From NCBI RefSeq assembly GCF_009913235.1, contig NZ_CP047897.1, forward strand, positions 3,037,001 to 3,101,000: a DNA stretch of 64,000 nt, written 5' to 3'. The translations under genes were made by a program, and so were the position numbers. How positions within the stretch are numbered: the first letter of the stretch is position 1; each line of letters starts with the position of its first letter. This document shows positions 16,737 to 25,964 of this stretch, piece by piece. The stretch is from Nibribacter ruber. GTDB taxonomy: Bacteria > Bacteroidota > Bacteroidia > Cytophagales > Hymenobacteraceae. The notes under the pieces are model-generated. The model was not told where the DNA came from. It was given only the letters and a program-made list of their open reading frames with translations, and made no database searches.

Positions 16737-18652
16737 TGAAAAACTGGATATTAGCTGTTGGGGTGGTGGTACTGTCATGTACTGCTGCCAGTGCCGGAGA
16801 GCCTTCTTTTTCGGCGCTCTCCATTGATGCCTCGCTTAAGAAAGGAGCCAATGCCGTGGTGCGCGCAGATGAAACGGTGTTTACCGTGCATTCGCCGCAG
16901 GCAGCCTCGCAAAAGAACCGCCAAGTCATCACGGTCCTGAATGAAAATGGCAAAGACCACGCAGAACTGGTGGTGCACTATGACAAGCTCAGCAAGGTGG
17001 ACTACATCAAAGGCACCGTGTATGATGTGATGGGCAAGAAGGTAAAAACACTCAAGAACTCAGACATCATTGACGTGAGCGCCGTGAGCAACGGTGCCTT
17101 GTTTGAAGACAATCGCATGAAAGTGGCCAGGTTGTCCATGCCCAGCTACCCGTACACCGTGGAGTATGAGTACCAGACCAGTTCCAACAACCTGTTGTTC
17201 TACCCCACGTGGTACCCCATTGCCTCTGAGAAGCTGGCCGTGGAGCAAGCCTATTTCCAAGTGTCCATGCCAGCAGGCATGACGCTGCGGTACCGTGAGC
17301 TCAACCTGCCGGTAAAGGCAGAAACCTCTGAGGCCGCCGGAAGAAAACTGTATAGCTGGACGGTGAAGAACATTTCGCCTTTAGAGGTAGAACCCATGGG
17401 CCCCAGCTACAGAGACGTGATCCCGATGGTGTTCACTGCGCCTTCAGACTTTGAGGTGCAGGGCTACAAAGGCAACATGGCCACCTGGTCTGACCTGGGT
17501 AAATGGATCAACCTTTTGAACGCTGGCAGAGACCAGTTGCCAGAAGCCACCAAAGAGCATATCAAGACGTTGACCGCCTCTTTGCCAGATCCCAAAGCCA
17601 AAGCCGAAGCCGTGTACAATTACATGCAAAACAAAACCCGGTACGTGGCCATACAGCTGGGAATTGGCGGATGGCAACCGTTTGAGGCCACCATGGTAGA
17701 TTCTAAAGGCTACGGCGACTGCAAGGCCCTAAGCAATTACACCAAGTCTTTGCTAGAGGCGGCGGGCGTGCCCAGTTATTATGCCCTCATCAAGGGCGGG
17801 GAAGACCAGTTGCCCATCATGGCAGACTTTCCTAGCAGCCAGTTCAACCACGTGGTGCTGTGCGTTCCCATGGCCAAAGATACGCTGTGGCTGGAATGCA
17901 CCAGCCAGACCGAGGACGCCGGCTACACGGGTTCCTTCACCGGTGACCGCCAGGCGCTGTTGATTACCCCAGAAGGTGGCGTGTTGGTGAAAACCCCGCA
18001 GTTCAAGGCCAAGGACAACGGGCAGTTCAGGACGGTGAAGGTGAAGTTGAACGCCCAGGGCGGCGCCGTGGCAGAAGCCACCACGCTGTTCACGGGCAGC
18101 CAGCATGAAGACAGAAAAAGCATCATGCACCATTACACCCCAGAAGACCAACTGAAATGGATTTACAAAAACACCCATATTCCGGCATTTGAAATCAAGA
18201 AATTCACGCTCAACCAGGTGTCCAAGACCAGCGCCCCGCAAATGAAGGAAACCCTGCAGCTGGATCTGCCCCGAGTAGCCTCCATCAGTGGCAAGCGCCT
18301 GTTCATCACGCCCAACCTCATGAACCGCTGGACCTACGTGCCCCCTACTACAGAGAACCGGAAGCAGGACGTGGTTTGGTCAGATGCCTTCTATGACACA
18401 GACACGGTGGAGTTTGAGATTCCGGCGGGGTACCTGCCAGAGAGCGTTCCGCAGCCCGTGAAAATCTCCTCTTTGTTTGGCGAATATACGGCCCAGGTAC
18501 AAGTAAAGGCTGGCCGTCTGGTGTACGTGCGTGAACTCACCATGCACAAAAGCCGTCATGCCCCAGCCAAGTACCAGGAGTTGGTCAACTTCTTAAAACA
18601 GGTTTCTAAGGCAGACCAGCAGCAAGTAGTGTTGGCCGCCACGCCGTCTTAA
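16736..18652 (+). CDS. Secreted DUF3857 protein with intact transglutaminase-like Cys/His
   Basis: 638 residues; signal peptide MKNWILAVGVVVLSCTAASA. The DUF3857 domain (about 50-240) is followed by a transglutaminase-like domain that keeps the catalytic pair: C329 in GYGDCKALS and H372 in FNHVVLCV, with the third position at WLECTSQ. Activity as a cysteine protease, amidase or crosslinker is possible; family members are mostly uncharacterised. It belongs to a different subfamily from its four neighbours, which have lost Cys and His, and it sits in the middle of them. Its start is 30 bp after the upstream stop, so co-expression is likely. Confidence 0.9.
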   Translation: MKNWILAVGVVVLSCTAASAGEPSFSALSIDASLKKGANAVVRADETVFTVHSPQAASQKNRQVITVLNENGKDHAELVVHYDKLSKVDYIKGTVYDVMGKKVKTLKNSDIIDVSAVSNGALFEDNRMKVARLSMPSYPYTVEYEYQTSSNNLLFYPTWYPIASEKLAVEQAYFQVSMPAGMTLRYRELNLPVKAETSEAAGRKLYSWTVKNISPLEVEPMGPSYRDVIPMVFTAPSDFEVQGYKGNMATWSDLGKWINLLNAGRDQLPEATKEHIKTLTASLPDPKAKAEAVYNYMQNKTRYVAIQLGIGGWQPFEATMVDSKGYGDCKALSNYTKSLLEAAGVPSYYALIKGGEDQLPIMADFPSSQFNHVVLCVPMAKDTLWLECTSQTEDAGYTGSFTGDRQALLITPEGGVLVKTPQFKAKDNGQFRTVKVKLNAQGGAVAEATTLFTGSQHEDRKSIMHHYTPEDQLKWIYKNTHIPAFEIKKFTLNQVSKTSAPQMKETLQLDLPRVASISGKRLFITPNLMNRWTYVPPTTENRKQDVVWSDAFYDTDTVEFEIPAGYLPESVPQPVKISSLFGEYTAQVQVKAGRLVYVRELTMHKSRHAPAKYQELVNFLKQVSKADQQQVVLAATPS

Positions 18653-18664
18653 TTTTTAATCTGC

Positions 18665-18702
18665 CGTTTTTGGCTTGTTTTCCAGGAAAGAGGCCAAAAA
18701 CG
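18665..18702. repeat. PR1 palindromic repeat
   Basis: 38 bp, CGTTTTTGGCTTGTTTTCC to GAGGCCAAAAACG, 12 bp after the upstream stop. Confidence 0.95.
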
Positions 18703-18766
18703 GCCCATCGCCTCCTGCTCTGGCACTACTAGGGCAGGAGGCTTTTTACGCGTTTACTAGTTCCAA

Positions 18767-20800
18767 ATGAAAACCAAGAATACCTCACCCGCCTTTTTTG
18801 CCAAAACCTCTTGTCTGTTGTTTTTCCTAGTGAGCCTGCCCTTGCTGGGCTGGAGCCAGGACCCGCTCAAAATGGGCCAGACCACCAATGAAGAACTGAA
18901 CATGAAGGTGTACGCCCAGGACACCAGTGCCGCCGCCGTGGTCTTGTATGACTACGGGCACACGTCGTTCCTGTACACCAAAGGCACCCAGGTGCAGCTC
19001 AAACGACTGCTACGCATTAAAATTCTTAAGAAGGCCGGGCTGGACCAGGCCAACATCAGTATTCCCTACTACCGAAAAGACTTCAGCAACAAAGAAGAAG
19101 TGCTGGAGCTGAAAGGCATGACCTACAACCTGGAAGGCGGGAAGATTGAAAAAGTGAAGCTAGACGACAAGGCAGTCTTTGAGGAAAAGGCAGACGTGAA
19201 CTGGTATGTGAAGAAAATTGCCATGCCCAACGTGAAAGTGGGCTCTGTGATTGAGATTTCCTACACCATCAAGTCACCGTATCTCTACAGCCTTCGCGAC
19301 TGGACGTTTCAGGCTGAAATTCCAGTGGCCTGGAGCGAGTACCGCATGAACATGATGCCTTTCTATGAGTACACGCACCTCTTGCACGGCTTCCAGAGAT
19401 ACCACCTGGAAGACATGAAGGTGATTAGCCAGACCATTGCCTTTAACTGGGAGGAGGACATGGGCCACACTTCCCTGCAGAAGTGTGGCTCACAAGTGTA
19501 CAAGATTGCGCAGTACCGCTGGGTCATGAAAGACGTACCTGCTTTTACCGAGGAGCCCTACATGACCGGCGTACAGGACTATCTCTCTAAGCTGGAGTTC
19601 ATGCTCACCAAGATACAGTACCCAGAGCGGGAGCCAGAGTACATGGCCAGCAGTTGGGACGGGCTGGCCAAAGAACTGCAGAAAGAGGAACAGTTTGGCC
19701 TTCAGTTACAAAATACCGCCGGCTTTAAGAAGACCGTTGACCAGGCCACGGCCGCCAGCACAGACGTGTTGTCTAAAGCCAAAGCCATTGACGCCTACGT
19801 GAAAAACCAGATGGTCTGGGATGGCATGAACAGCTTCTACTCAGAGAACATAAAAAAGGCGCATGAAGCCCACAAAGGATCATCTGCTGATATTAACCTG
19901 CTGTTGGTAGCCTTGCTCCGCGAAGCCGGCCTGGACGCCCATCCTATGTTGGTGAGTACCCGCAGCCATGGCAGCGCCGCCACCAACATGCCTATGCTCT
20001 CCAAGTTCAACTACGTCATTGCCGCGGTAAAAGTAGGTGAGGCTACCCATCTACTAGATGCCACGGAGCGGGAACTGCCGTTTGGCGTGCTGCCGTACCG
20101 CTGCCTGAACGGGCAGGGCTGGGTGACCAACCTGCCGGCGGGCAAATGGCTGCCCCTCAAAAACAATGACCGCAACGTGCAACTGGTGTCTGCTCACATG
20201 GAGATTAAACCCACCGGCGAAGTGACGGGCAAGATGGAAGAGTCTTACAGCGGCCTGTCTGCCCACCAGATGCGTGCCAGCATCAAAGCACAAGGTAAAG
20301 AAGACTACCTCCAGAAACTGACCTCCAAAGACCCAGACTGGACCCGTCAAGAAATGAACCTGGCCAACCTGGAGAAGCATGACGCTGACTTGAAAGCCAC
20401 CTACAAACTGCACCGTGTAGGAGAGGCACAACCCGTGCACCTGTTGTACGTGTCACCCATGCTCAATCATGCCACAGAGCAGAATCCATTTAAACTGGCC
20501 AACCGCTTGTTTCCCATTGACTTCGCCACGCCCACAGATGAGACCTACGTGTTTACCTATGTGCTGCCCACCGGTTATGAGGTAGAGGAAATGCCCAAGG
20601 GCCTCAACGTCTCTCTGCCAGACAATTCTGCTAGGTTCAGTTACCTGGTGCAGGTGACGGACGGTAAGTTGCAGATCATGAGCAAGCTCAACATCAACAA
20701 GCCCGTTTTCACTGCCAAAGAATACCAGGACCTGCGCGAACTCTACAGCCGCATGGTAGCCAAGCACGCCGAGAAAGTGGTGCTGCGCAAGAAGTCTTAA
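18767..20800 (+). CDS. Secreted DUF3857 / transglutaminase-like protein, predicted inactive (paralog 3)
   Basis: 677 residues; signal peptide ending LPLLGWSQ. Domains as in the gene at 12509. Catalytic Cys position is Ser373 (GSSADIN) and the His position Tyr416 (FNYVI). It is closest to the next gene (shared QDPLK after the signal, DVPAF, LPYRCLNG), pointing to a recent tandem duplication. A PR1 repeat lies immediately after it. Confidence 0.88.
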   Translation: MKTKNTSPAFFAKTSCLLFFLVSLPLLGWSQDPLKMGQTTNEELNMKVYAQDTSAAAVVLYDYGHTSFLYTKGTQVQLKRLLRIKILKKAGLDQANISIPYYRKDFSNKEEVLELKGMTYNLEGGKIEKVKLDDKAVFEEKADVNWYVKKIAMPNVKVGSVIEISYTIKSPYLYSLRDWTFQAEIPVAWSEYRMNMMPFYEYTHLLHGFQRYHLEDMKVISQTIAFNWEEDMGHTSLQKCGSQVYKIAQYRWVMKDVPAFTEEPYMTGVQDYLSKLEFMLTKIQYPEREPEYMASSWDGLAKELQKEEQFGLQLQNTAGFKKTVDQATAASTDVLSKAKAIDAYVKNQMVWDGMNSFYSENIKKAHEAHKGSSADINLLLVALLREAGLDAHPMLVSTRSHGSAATNMPMLSKFNYVIAAVKVGEATHLLDATERELPFGVLPYRCLNGQGWVTNLPAGKWLPLKNNDRNVQLVSAHMEIKPTGEVTGKMEESYSGLSAHQMRASIKAQGKEDYLQKLTSKDPDWTRQEMNLANLEKHDADLKATYKLHRVGEAQPVHLLYVSPMLNHATEQNPFKLANRLFPIDFATPTDETYVFTYVLPTGYEVEEMPKGLNVSLPDNSARFSYLVQVTDGKLQIMSKLNINKPVFTAKEYQDLRELYSRMVAKHAEKVVLRKKS

Positions 20801-20806
20801 GCCCAT

Positions 20807-20844
20807 CGTTTTTGGGCTGTTTTCCAGGAAACAGGCCAAAAACG
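20807..20844. repeat. PR1 palindromic repeat
   Basis: 38 bp, CGTTTTTGGGCTGTTTTCC to CAGGCCAAAAACG, 7 bp after the upstream stop. Confidence 0.95.
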
Positions 20845-20905
20845 ATGCTTCTTTCTATGTTGTGTTAGGCAACCGTCTGTTATCAATTCAATTATTTTTA
20901 TTTCT

Positions 20906-22945
20906 ATGAAATCCCTCCCCCGTCTCTCTGGGGGCTTTGCAAGACCCTGGATGTTGTTTTGGTTTTTAGCCGTTCTGCCCCTTATTAGCTGGGCGCAAGA
21001 CCCTCTCAAGCTTGGTCAGGTAACGGATGAGGAACTAAAGATGAAAACCTACGCTCCAGATACCAGCGCCGCCGCCGTGGTGTTGTATGATTATGGGCAG
21101 TCATCGTTCATCTTCACCAAAGGCACGCAGGTACAGTACAAGCGCACCGTCAGGATTAAGGTTTTACAGAAAGCCGGCCTGGAGCACGCCAACATCATCA
21201 TTCCGTACTATCGTCAAAACAGAGACAACCAGGAACAGGTGGTAGAGGTGAAGGGCTTTGCCTACAACCTGGAGGGTGGTAAGAAAGTGGCCAGCAAACT
21301 GGATGAGACCGCCATCTTTGACGAACAGGTGAACGCCAACTGGTATCAGAAGAAACTCACGCTGCCCAACGTGAAGGTGGGTTCTGTGCTGGAGTACACC
21401 TATACTCTCACCTCAGACTTTCTGTACAACCTGCGGGAATGGGAGTTTCAGAAAGACGTGCCTGTGAAGTGGAGCGAGTACCGCGTAGACATGGTGCCCA
21501 TGTTTGAGTACAAGCAGATGGTGCATGGGTTTCATCCCTTTCACTTGAGAGAAAGCAAAGAGTCAAAAGTGGGCGTTCCCATTAACTGGCACACTGAAAG
21601 AAACACCTCCTTCTCCACCGAACGTGGCATCTTGTACATGACCGTGACGCAGTACCGCTGGGTGATGAAAGACGTGCCGGCGTTCAGGCAGGAGGCCTAT
21701 CTCACCAATTCTACAGACTACACCTCTAAGATTGTGTTTGAGCTGGCCAAGGTGCAGTACCCAGACCAGGAACCCCGGTTCATGGCAGTAGGTTGGGAAG
21801 ACTTTACCCAGGAAATGCTCAAAGAGGAAAATTTCGGGAAACTGCTTACCAGCAACCCCGCTTATTTCAAGAAGGTTGTCCAGTCATTGGCGCTGGAGGA
21901 AAACGCAGACAAGCTGGCCCGGCTACAGGCCGTGTACGCGTACGTGCAAAAGCACATGCAATGGGACAAAAGGCAGCGTACCACGGCAGATGATTTAAAG
22001 ACAGCGCATGAAGCCCGCACCGGCTCCTCAGCTGACATTAACCTGCTGCTGACGGCCCTGCTGCGGGAAGCGGGCTTAGTGGCCCAGCCCATGTTGGTGA
22101 GTACCAGAAACCACGGACTTCCGCCCGGAAGAACGCCCATGCTCAACAAATTCAACTATGTTATTAGCTGCGTCACCCTTGACGGCAAAGACTACCTGTT
22201 AGATGCCACAGAGCCATCCCTGGCCATGGGTATGCTACCGTACCGCTGCCTCAACGGCAAAGGCTGGGTGGTAGAAGAACCGGCCGGCCGGTGGGTGGCG
22301 CTGCAGGGCCTAGACCGAAACACCCAGTTGGTCTCCGCCAAAATGGAGGTGAAGCCCACCGGCGAGGTGACAGGCACCCTGGAAGAAAGTTACCTGGGAG
22401 TGCCCGCCCTGCAACTGCGGGACAAAATCAACAGCCAGGGCCAGGAAGACTACCTCAAGAGCCTGGGCAACGCCGGCGCCGACTGGACCTGGGAACAAAT
22501 CAAGCTGACGCACCTGGAAGAACCGGCCAAGCCGCTTAAAACGAGTTATCAACTGCAAAAAACCGGCGAAGGAAAGGCCAGCGAAGTCTTGTACCTGCCT
22601 GCCATGCTGGTGCATGCAAAGCAAGAGAACCCGTTTAAGGCAGCCACCCGCCAATACCCAGTGGATTTTTCTACGCCCATAGATGAGACCTACGTACTCC
22701 AGTACCAACTACCGCAGGGCTATGAGGTGGAGGAACTGCCGCAGCCGGTCAATCTGCTGTTGCCCAACGGCGCTGCTAAATTCAATTACCAGGCCCAAGT
22801 GACCAACGGCAAACTGCAGATCATCAGTAAACTGGCCATCAACAAGACTGTCTTTTCGCCGGAGGAGTATGCGAGCCTTCGGGAATTCTTTAGTTTGATG
22901 GTAGCCAAGCACGCTGAGAAAGTGGTACTCAGAAAGAAATCCTAA
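20906..22945 (+). CDS. Secreted DUF3857 / transglutaminase-like protein, predicted inactive (paralog 4)
   Basis: 679 residues; hydrophobic signal peptide PWMLFWFLAVLPLISWAQ. Sister of the gene at 18767. Cys position Ser375 (GSSADIN), His position Tyr418 (FNYVI), Asp strand LLDATEPS kept. C-terminus KHAEKVVLRKKS. Last of the five-gene array; a PR1 repeat and a bidirectional terminator follow. The retained fold with lost active site in four paralogs suggests selection for binding or structure. Confidence 0.88.
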   Translation: MKSLPRLSGGFARPWMLFWFLAVLPLISWAQDPLKLGQVTDEELKMKTYAPDTSAAAVVLYDYGQSSFIFTKGTQVQYKRTVRIKVLQKAGLEHANIIIPYYRQNRDNQEQVVEVKGFAYNLEGGKKVASKLDETAIFDEQVNANWYQKKLTLPNVKVGSVLEYTYTLTSDFLYNLREWEFQKDVPVKWSEYRVDMVPMFEYKQMVHGFHPFHLRESKESKVGVPINWHTERNTSFSTERGILYMTVTQYRWVMKDVPAFRQEAYLTNSTDYTSKIVFELAKVQYPDQEPRFMAVGWEDFTQEMLKEENFGKLLTSNPAYFKKVVQSLALEENADKLARLQAVYAYVQKHMQWDKRQRTTADDLKTAHEARTGSSADINLLLTALLREAGLVAQPMLVSTRNHGLPPGRTPMLNKFNYVISCVTLDGKDYLLDATEPSLAMGMLPYRCLNGKGWVVEEPAGRWVALQGLDRNTQLVSAKMEVKPTGEVTGTLEESYLGVPALQLRDKINSQGQEDYLKSLGNAGADWTWEQIKLTHLEEPAKPLKTSYQLQKTGEGKASEVLYLPAMLVHAKQENPFKAATRQYPVDFSTPIDETYVLQYQLPQGYEVEELPQPVNLLLPNGAAKFNYQAQVTNGKLQIISKLAINKTVFSPEEYASLREFFSLMVAKHAEKVVLRKKS

Positions 22946-22951
22946 ACCTTC

Positions 22952-22989
22952 CGTTTTTGGGCTGTTTTCTTGAAAACAGCCCAAAAACG
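22952..22989. repeat. PR1 palindromic repeat
   Basis: 38 bp, nearly perfect stem: CGTTTTTGGGCTGTTTTC and GAAAACAGCCCAAAAACG; 7 bp after the stop. Confidence 0.96.
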
Positions 22990-23005
22990 GAGATCAACCT
23001 CACAA

Positions 23006-23043
23006 AAAAAGCCCGTGGCTCTTAAAAGAACCACGGGCTTTTC
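23006..23043 (-). terminator. Terminator of tRNA-Pro (probably bidirectional)
   Basis: Stem AGCCCGTGG / CCACGGGCT with a short loop. Read on the minus strand it ends in a seven-T run; the plus strand has a weaker TTTTC tail. It lies 9 bp from the 3' end of tRNA-Pro. Confidence 0.85.
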
Positions 23044-23051
23044 TGTATCCG

Positions 23052-23125
23052 TCGGAATGGCAGGATTTGAACCTGCGACCTCCAGCACCCCATGCTGGCG
23101 CGATACCAGGCTACGCTACATCCCG
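23052..23125 (-). tRNA. tRNA-Pro (anticodon GGG)
   Basis: 74 nt on the minus strand. Acceptor CGGGATG pairs with CATTCCG and discriminator A. The anticodon stem CCAGC/GCTGG encloses the loop ATGGGGT, anticodon GGG. The T-arm is GCAGG-TTCAAAT-CCTGC. CCA is not encoded. A terminator follows directly. Confidence 0.97.
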
Positions 23126-23248
23126 ATCTTGTATCTGTTACAAAGTAAACGAAAAAAAAGTAGATGCAAAAGTAGATGCTGCTGAATAATATTATCAGAA
23201 AATGCAGCTTCCTTGCTCTGTGGCCGCAAAACTGGTGGAGCAGGCTAT

Positions 23249-23833
23249 CTATTTTCTGGTGGTTCTCACTTTGAAATGATACGTGCCCGAGATGTTTTTC
23301 TTGACGCCGTTGCTGTTAAGTTCCAGGGCAGACAATTGGTATTTGCCCTTAATCTGGAAGATAGCCTCATTGCCCGAAGCCCCGGCATACGTAATTGCCA
23401 CTATTTCATTAAATTCTTCGGCCGTAAACCCCTCCTGGCTTACTAAGTAAGTGCTGCTGCCTTCCGTCACTGGCACCTTAAACGAGAACTGGAATGGGGC
23501 AGAAACTTGTCCAAACTCCTTAATGGTATACTTTTTCAGGTTGGAGGACTTGGCCATGGCAGAGCTGTCTTTCGGGAAAGAGAGAAAAAACGTGTTTCTG
23601 GTAGAAGCCGAAGAAGCAAATGTGAAATACGTGGAGGCATTGTATTCACTAGAAGGCAGATCCAGGTGCGTGCAGTCAATCTTCCTTTCCCAATCAGGTG
23701 TCTTGAAGGCTAGATGCAGGCTGTCGTCTGCTGCTTGTGAAGGTTCAGGATCGTCAGAGGGGCAGGCGGTTAAAAAGAAGAGGGCACAGCCCGTCAAGGC
23801 TAAGGAGAATACACGCTGGGTGATGGTTGGCAT
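23249..23833 (-). CDS. Hypothetical lipoprotein
   Basis: 194 residues with a lipoprotein signal peptide; lipobox LTAC with Cys24. The mature part begins with an acidic, Pro/Ser linker (PSDDPEPSQAADD) and then looks beta-rich with alternating Ser/Thr strands. I do not recognise the family. It is a single gene between tRNA-Pro and the ABC exporter, all on the minus strand. Probably anchored in the outer membrane of this Bacteroidota cell. Confidence 0.75.
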   Translation of the reverse strand: MPTITQRVFSLALTGCALFFLTACPSDDPEPSQAADDSLHLAFKTPDWERKIDCTHLDLPSSEYNASTYFTFASSASTRNTFFLSFPKDSSAMAKSSNLKKYTIKEFGQVSAPFQFSFKVPVTEGSSTYLVSQEGFTAEEFNEIVAITYAGASGNEAIFQIKGKYQLSALELNSNGVKKNISGTYHFKVRTTRK

Positions 23834-23984
23834 ATAGCTGAAGGTTTAGATGGGAGAGGCAAGATGTGATAAGGCATAATCCTCTCAGAAGCTAAAATAG
23901 CAACCTATATCTAGTATCTACAATACCTGAAAATGAGTAGTTTATAAGCAAGGATAGAGGAGCGGAGCAGCGAAAGCAAAAGTT

Positions 23985-24022
23985 CGTTTTTGGCCTCTTT
24001 TGGTCAAAACAGGTCAAAAACG
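23985..24022. repeat. PR1 palindromic repeat
   Basis: 38 bp, CGTTTTTGGCCTC to AGGTCAAAAACG, just past the stop of the ABC exporter (minus strand). Confidence 0.94.
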
Positions 24023-24028
24023 AACGGA

Positions 24029-25816
24029 TTACTCAATATCCTCGGTTTGTAGCTGGCGCTCATATAAGGCGCGGTATAAGCCATCTGTGTCGGCCATCAG
24101 TTCGTCATGGCTACCGTGTTGTACTACCACGCCGTCATCCAAGACCAGAATCTTATCGGCTAGTTTCACGGAGCTTACGCGGTGCGAGATGATGATGGAC
24201 GTGCGGTTGTGCATGACGCGTTGGAGGCTGTTCAAGATGGCGTTCTCCGTCTTGGTATCTACCGCAGAAAGCGAGTCGTCCAGAATCAGAATCTTAGGCT
24301 CACGGGCCAGAGCGCGGGCAATGGAGACACGCTGTTTCTGCCCACCGGACAAGGTAATGCCGCGCTCGCCCAACACCGTGTCAAACTGCTGCGGGAAGCG
24401 CATGATGTTCTCGTAGACATCGGCATCTTTGGCGGCTTGTAGCATCTTTTCCTCAGACAGCGCCTCTACCCCAAACCCGATGTTGTTTCTGATAGAATCT
24501 GAGAAAAGAAACACGTCCTGCGGCACGTAGCCAATCTGACTGCGCAAAGTGCTTAAATTATACTGTCTGATGTCCTCGCCATCTACCAGAATACGTCCAC
24601 CAGTGGCATCATATAAGCGACATAGCAAAGCGGCAATGGTGCTCTTGCCCGAGCCTGTGTTGCCGATCACGGCCAGCGTCTCGCCGGGGTTAATCTGGAA
24701 AGACAGTTTCTTCAAGGCATAAATGCCGGTGTCTGGGTAAGTGAAGTCAACGTCCTCAAAGGTAATGGAGCCCGTGATGTCTTTCTCCTCTATCGGTCCT
24801 GAGAGGATGTCTGTCTTGGTGTTCAAAAACTCGTTGATGCGTTGCTGGGAAGCGGCGGCGCGCTGTACCAGAGAGGTAGTCCAGCCCAAAGCCGTCACGG
24901 GCCAGGTGAGCATATTCACGTAAATCAAGAACTCGGCTATTACTCCCGGCGTGATACTTCCGTTAATCACTTCTTTACCACCCAACCACACGGTGATAAT
25001 AGTACTTAAGCCAATCAAAAATAAGATAAGCGGGAAGAACAATGAGTTGACAAAGTTGAGCTCCAGGGACTTGTCGCGGTAGGTGTCGCTGGCCACGGTG
25101 AAGTTGGCGTGCGAATCCTGCTCACGCACAAAGGATTTCAATACCCTGATGCCCGAGAACGCCTCTTGCACAAACGTAGTAATACCCGAAAGGCTTTTCT
25201 GAATCTCGTCAGACTTGCGCTCAATGATGTTATTCACGTAGTAAATGCTCATAGACAAAATAGGCAGGGGCAACAGCGTGTAGAGCGTCAGTTTCACGTT
25301 CACGGATAACATGTACGGTATGACCATCAGGAACAAGGCCACCAGGTTGATGCCGTACATGATGGCCGGCCCGATGTACATGCGCACACGGCCCACATCC
25401 TCAGAAATTCTGGCCATGAGGTCACCGGTGTTATTCTTGCGGTAAAAGCTCAATGGCAGGGTCTGGTAGTGCGCGAAGATTTCGTTCTTGAGGTCGTTCT
25501 CCACCAGGCGGCTCATCACAATGATGGTCTGGCGCATAAGAAACAGAAAAACACCCCGCAGCAAGGCCATGGCCACTATCACCGCACCATAAAACAGCGT
25601 ACTGCGCGCGAAGCTGTCATACACCGTCTCTTGCTGGCCGAAGCCTTCGTGCAACTGGTGCAGGTTAATGCCTTCGCGCACCAGATCAAAGGCGTGCCGA
25701 ACCACCTGCGCCGGGATGATGGCAAAGACGTTGGAAACAATCACAAACACAATTCCCCAGAAAAACCGGAATTTGTACTTGAGCAAATATTTATTGAGGT
25801 AGCGTAGTGATTTCAC
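24029..25816 (-). CDS. ABC exporter, MsbA/MdlB-like half-transporter
   Basis: 595 residues: six membrane segments in residues 1-310, then an ATP-binding domain with Walker A GNTGSGKST at 385-393, Q-loop YVPQDVFLFSD, signature LSGGQKQR, Walker B ILILDDSLSAVD and H-loop ISHR. The fused domains and length fit homodimeric lipid or multidrug exporters. The substrate cannot be told from sequence. It is divergent from leucine dehydrogenase at 25965; a 19-bp palindrome between them carries a -7 element on each strand. Confidence 0.93.
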   Translation of the reverse strand: MKSLRYLNKYLLKYKFRFFWGIVFVIVSNVFAIIPAQVVRHAFDLVREGINLHQLHEGFGQQETVYDSFARSTLFYGAVIVAMALLRGVFLFLMRQTIIVMSRLVENDLKNEIFAHYQTLPLSFYRKNNTGDLMARISEDVGRVRMYIGPAIMYGINLVALFLMVIPYMLSVNVKLTLYTLLPLPILSMSIYYVNNIIERKSDEIQKSLSGITTFVQEAFSGIRVLKSFVREQDSHANFTVASDTYRDKSLELNFVNSLFFPLILFLIGLSTIITVWLGGKEVINGSITPGVIAEFLIYVNMLTWPVTALGWTTSLVQRAAASQQRINEFLNTKTDILSGPIEEKDITGSITFEDVDFTYPDTGIYALKKLSFQINPGETLAVIGNTGSGKSTIAALLCRLYDATGGRILVDGEDIRQYNLSTLRSQIGYVPQDVFLFSDSIRNNIGFGVEALSEEKMLQAAKDADVYENIMRFPQQFDTVLGERGITLSGGQKQRVSIARALAREPKILILDDSLSAVDTKTENAILNSLQRVMHNRTSIIISHRVSSVKLADKILVLDDGVVVQHGSHDELMADTDGLYRALYERQLQTEDIE

Positions 25817-25888
25817 GGTATAATTTTAAGTTTTACTACGAGGCTAACAGATGTTAGGGTTTTCCTTGTTGTAGTAAAAAGATATGCC

Positions 25889-25907
25889 TACTTTTGCGGC
25901 AAAAGTA
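25889..25907. promoter_or_regulatory. Palindromic divergent promoter (-7 elements on both strands)
   Basis: TACTTTTGCGGCAAAAGTA is a perfect 19-bp palindrome around one central base. It contains TACTTTTG, a full TANNTTTG match, at 25889-25896 on the plus strand and again at 25900-25907 on the minus strand. The starts lie 68 bp (leucine dehydrogenase) and 83 bp (ABC exporter) away. Confidence 0.5.
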
Positions 25908-25964
25908 CTAAATCTGGGAGCCGTTTTCCGCAGGTTTTGGAAGTAAATCATTTTATTCACAATT

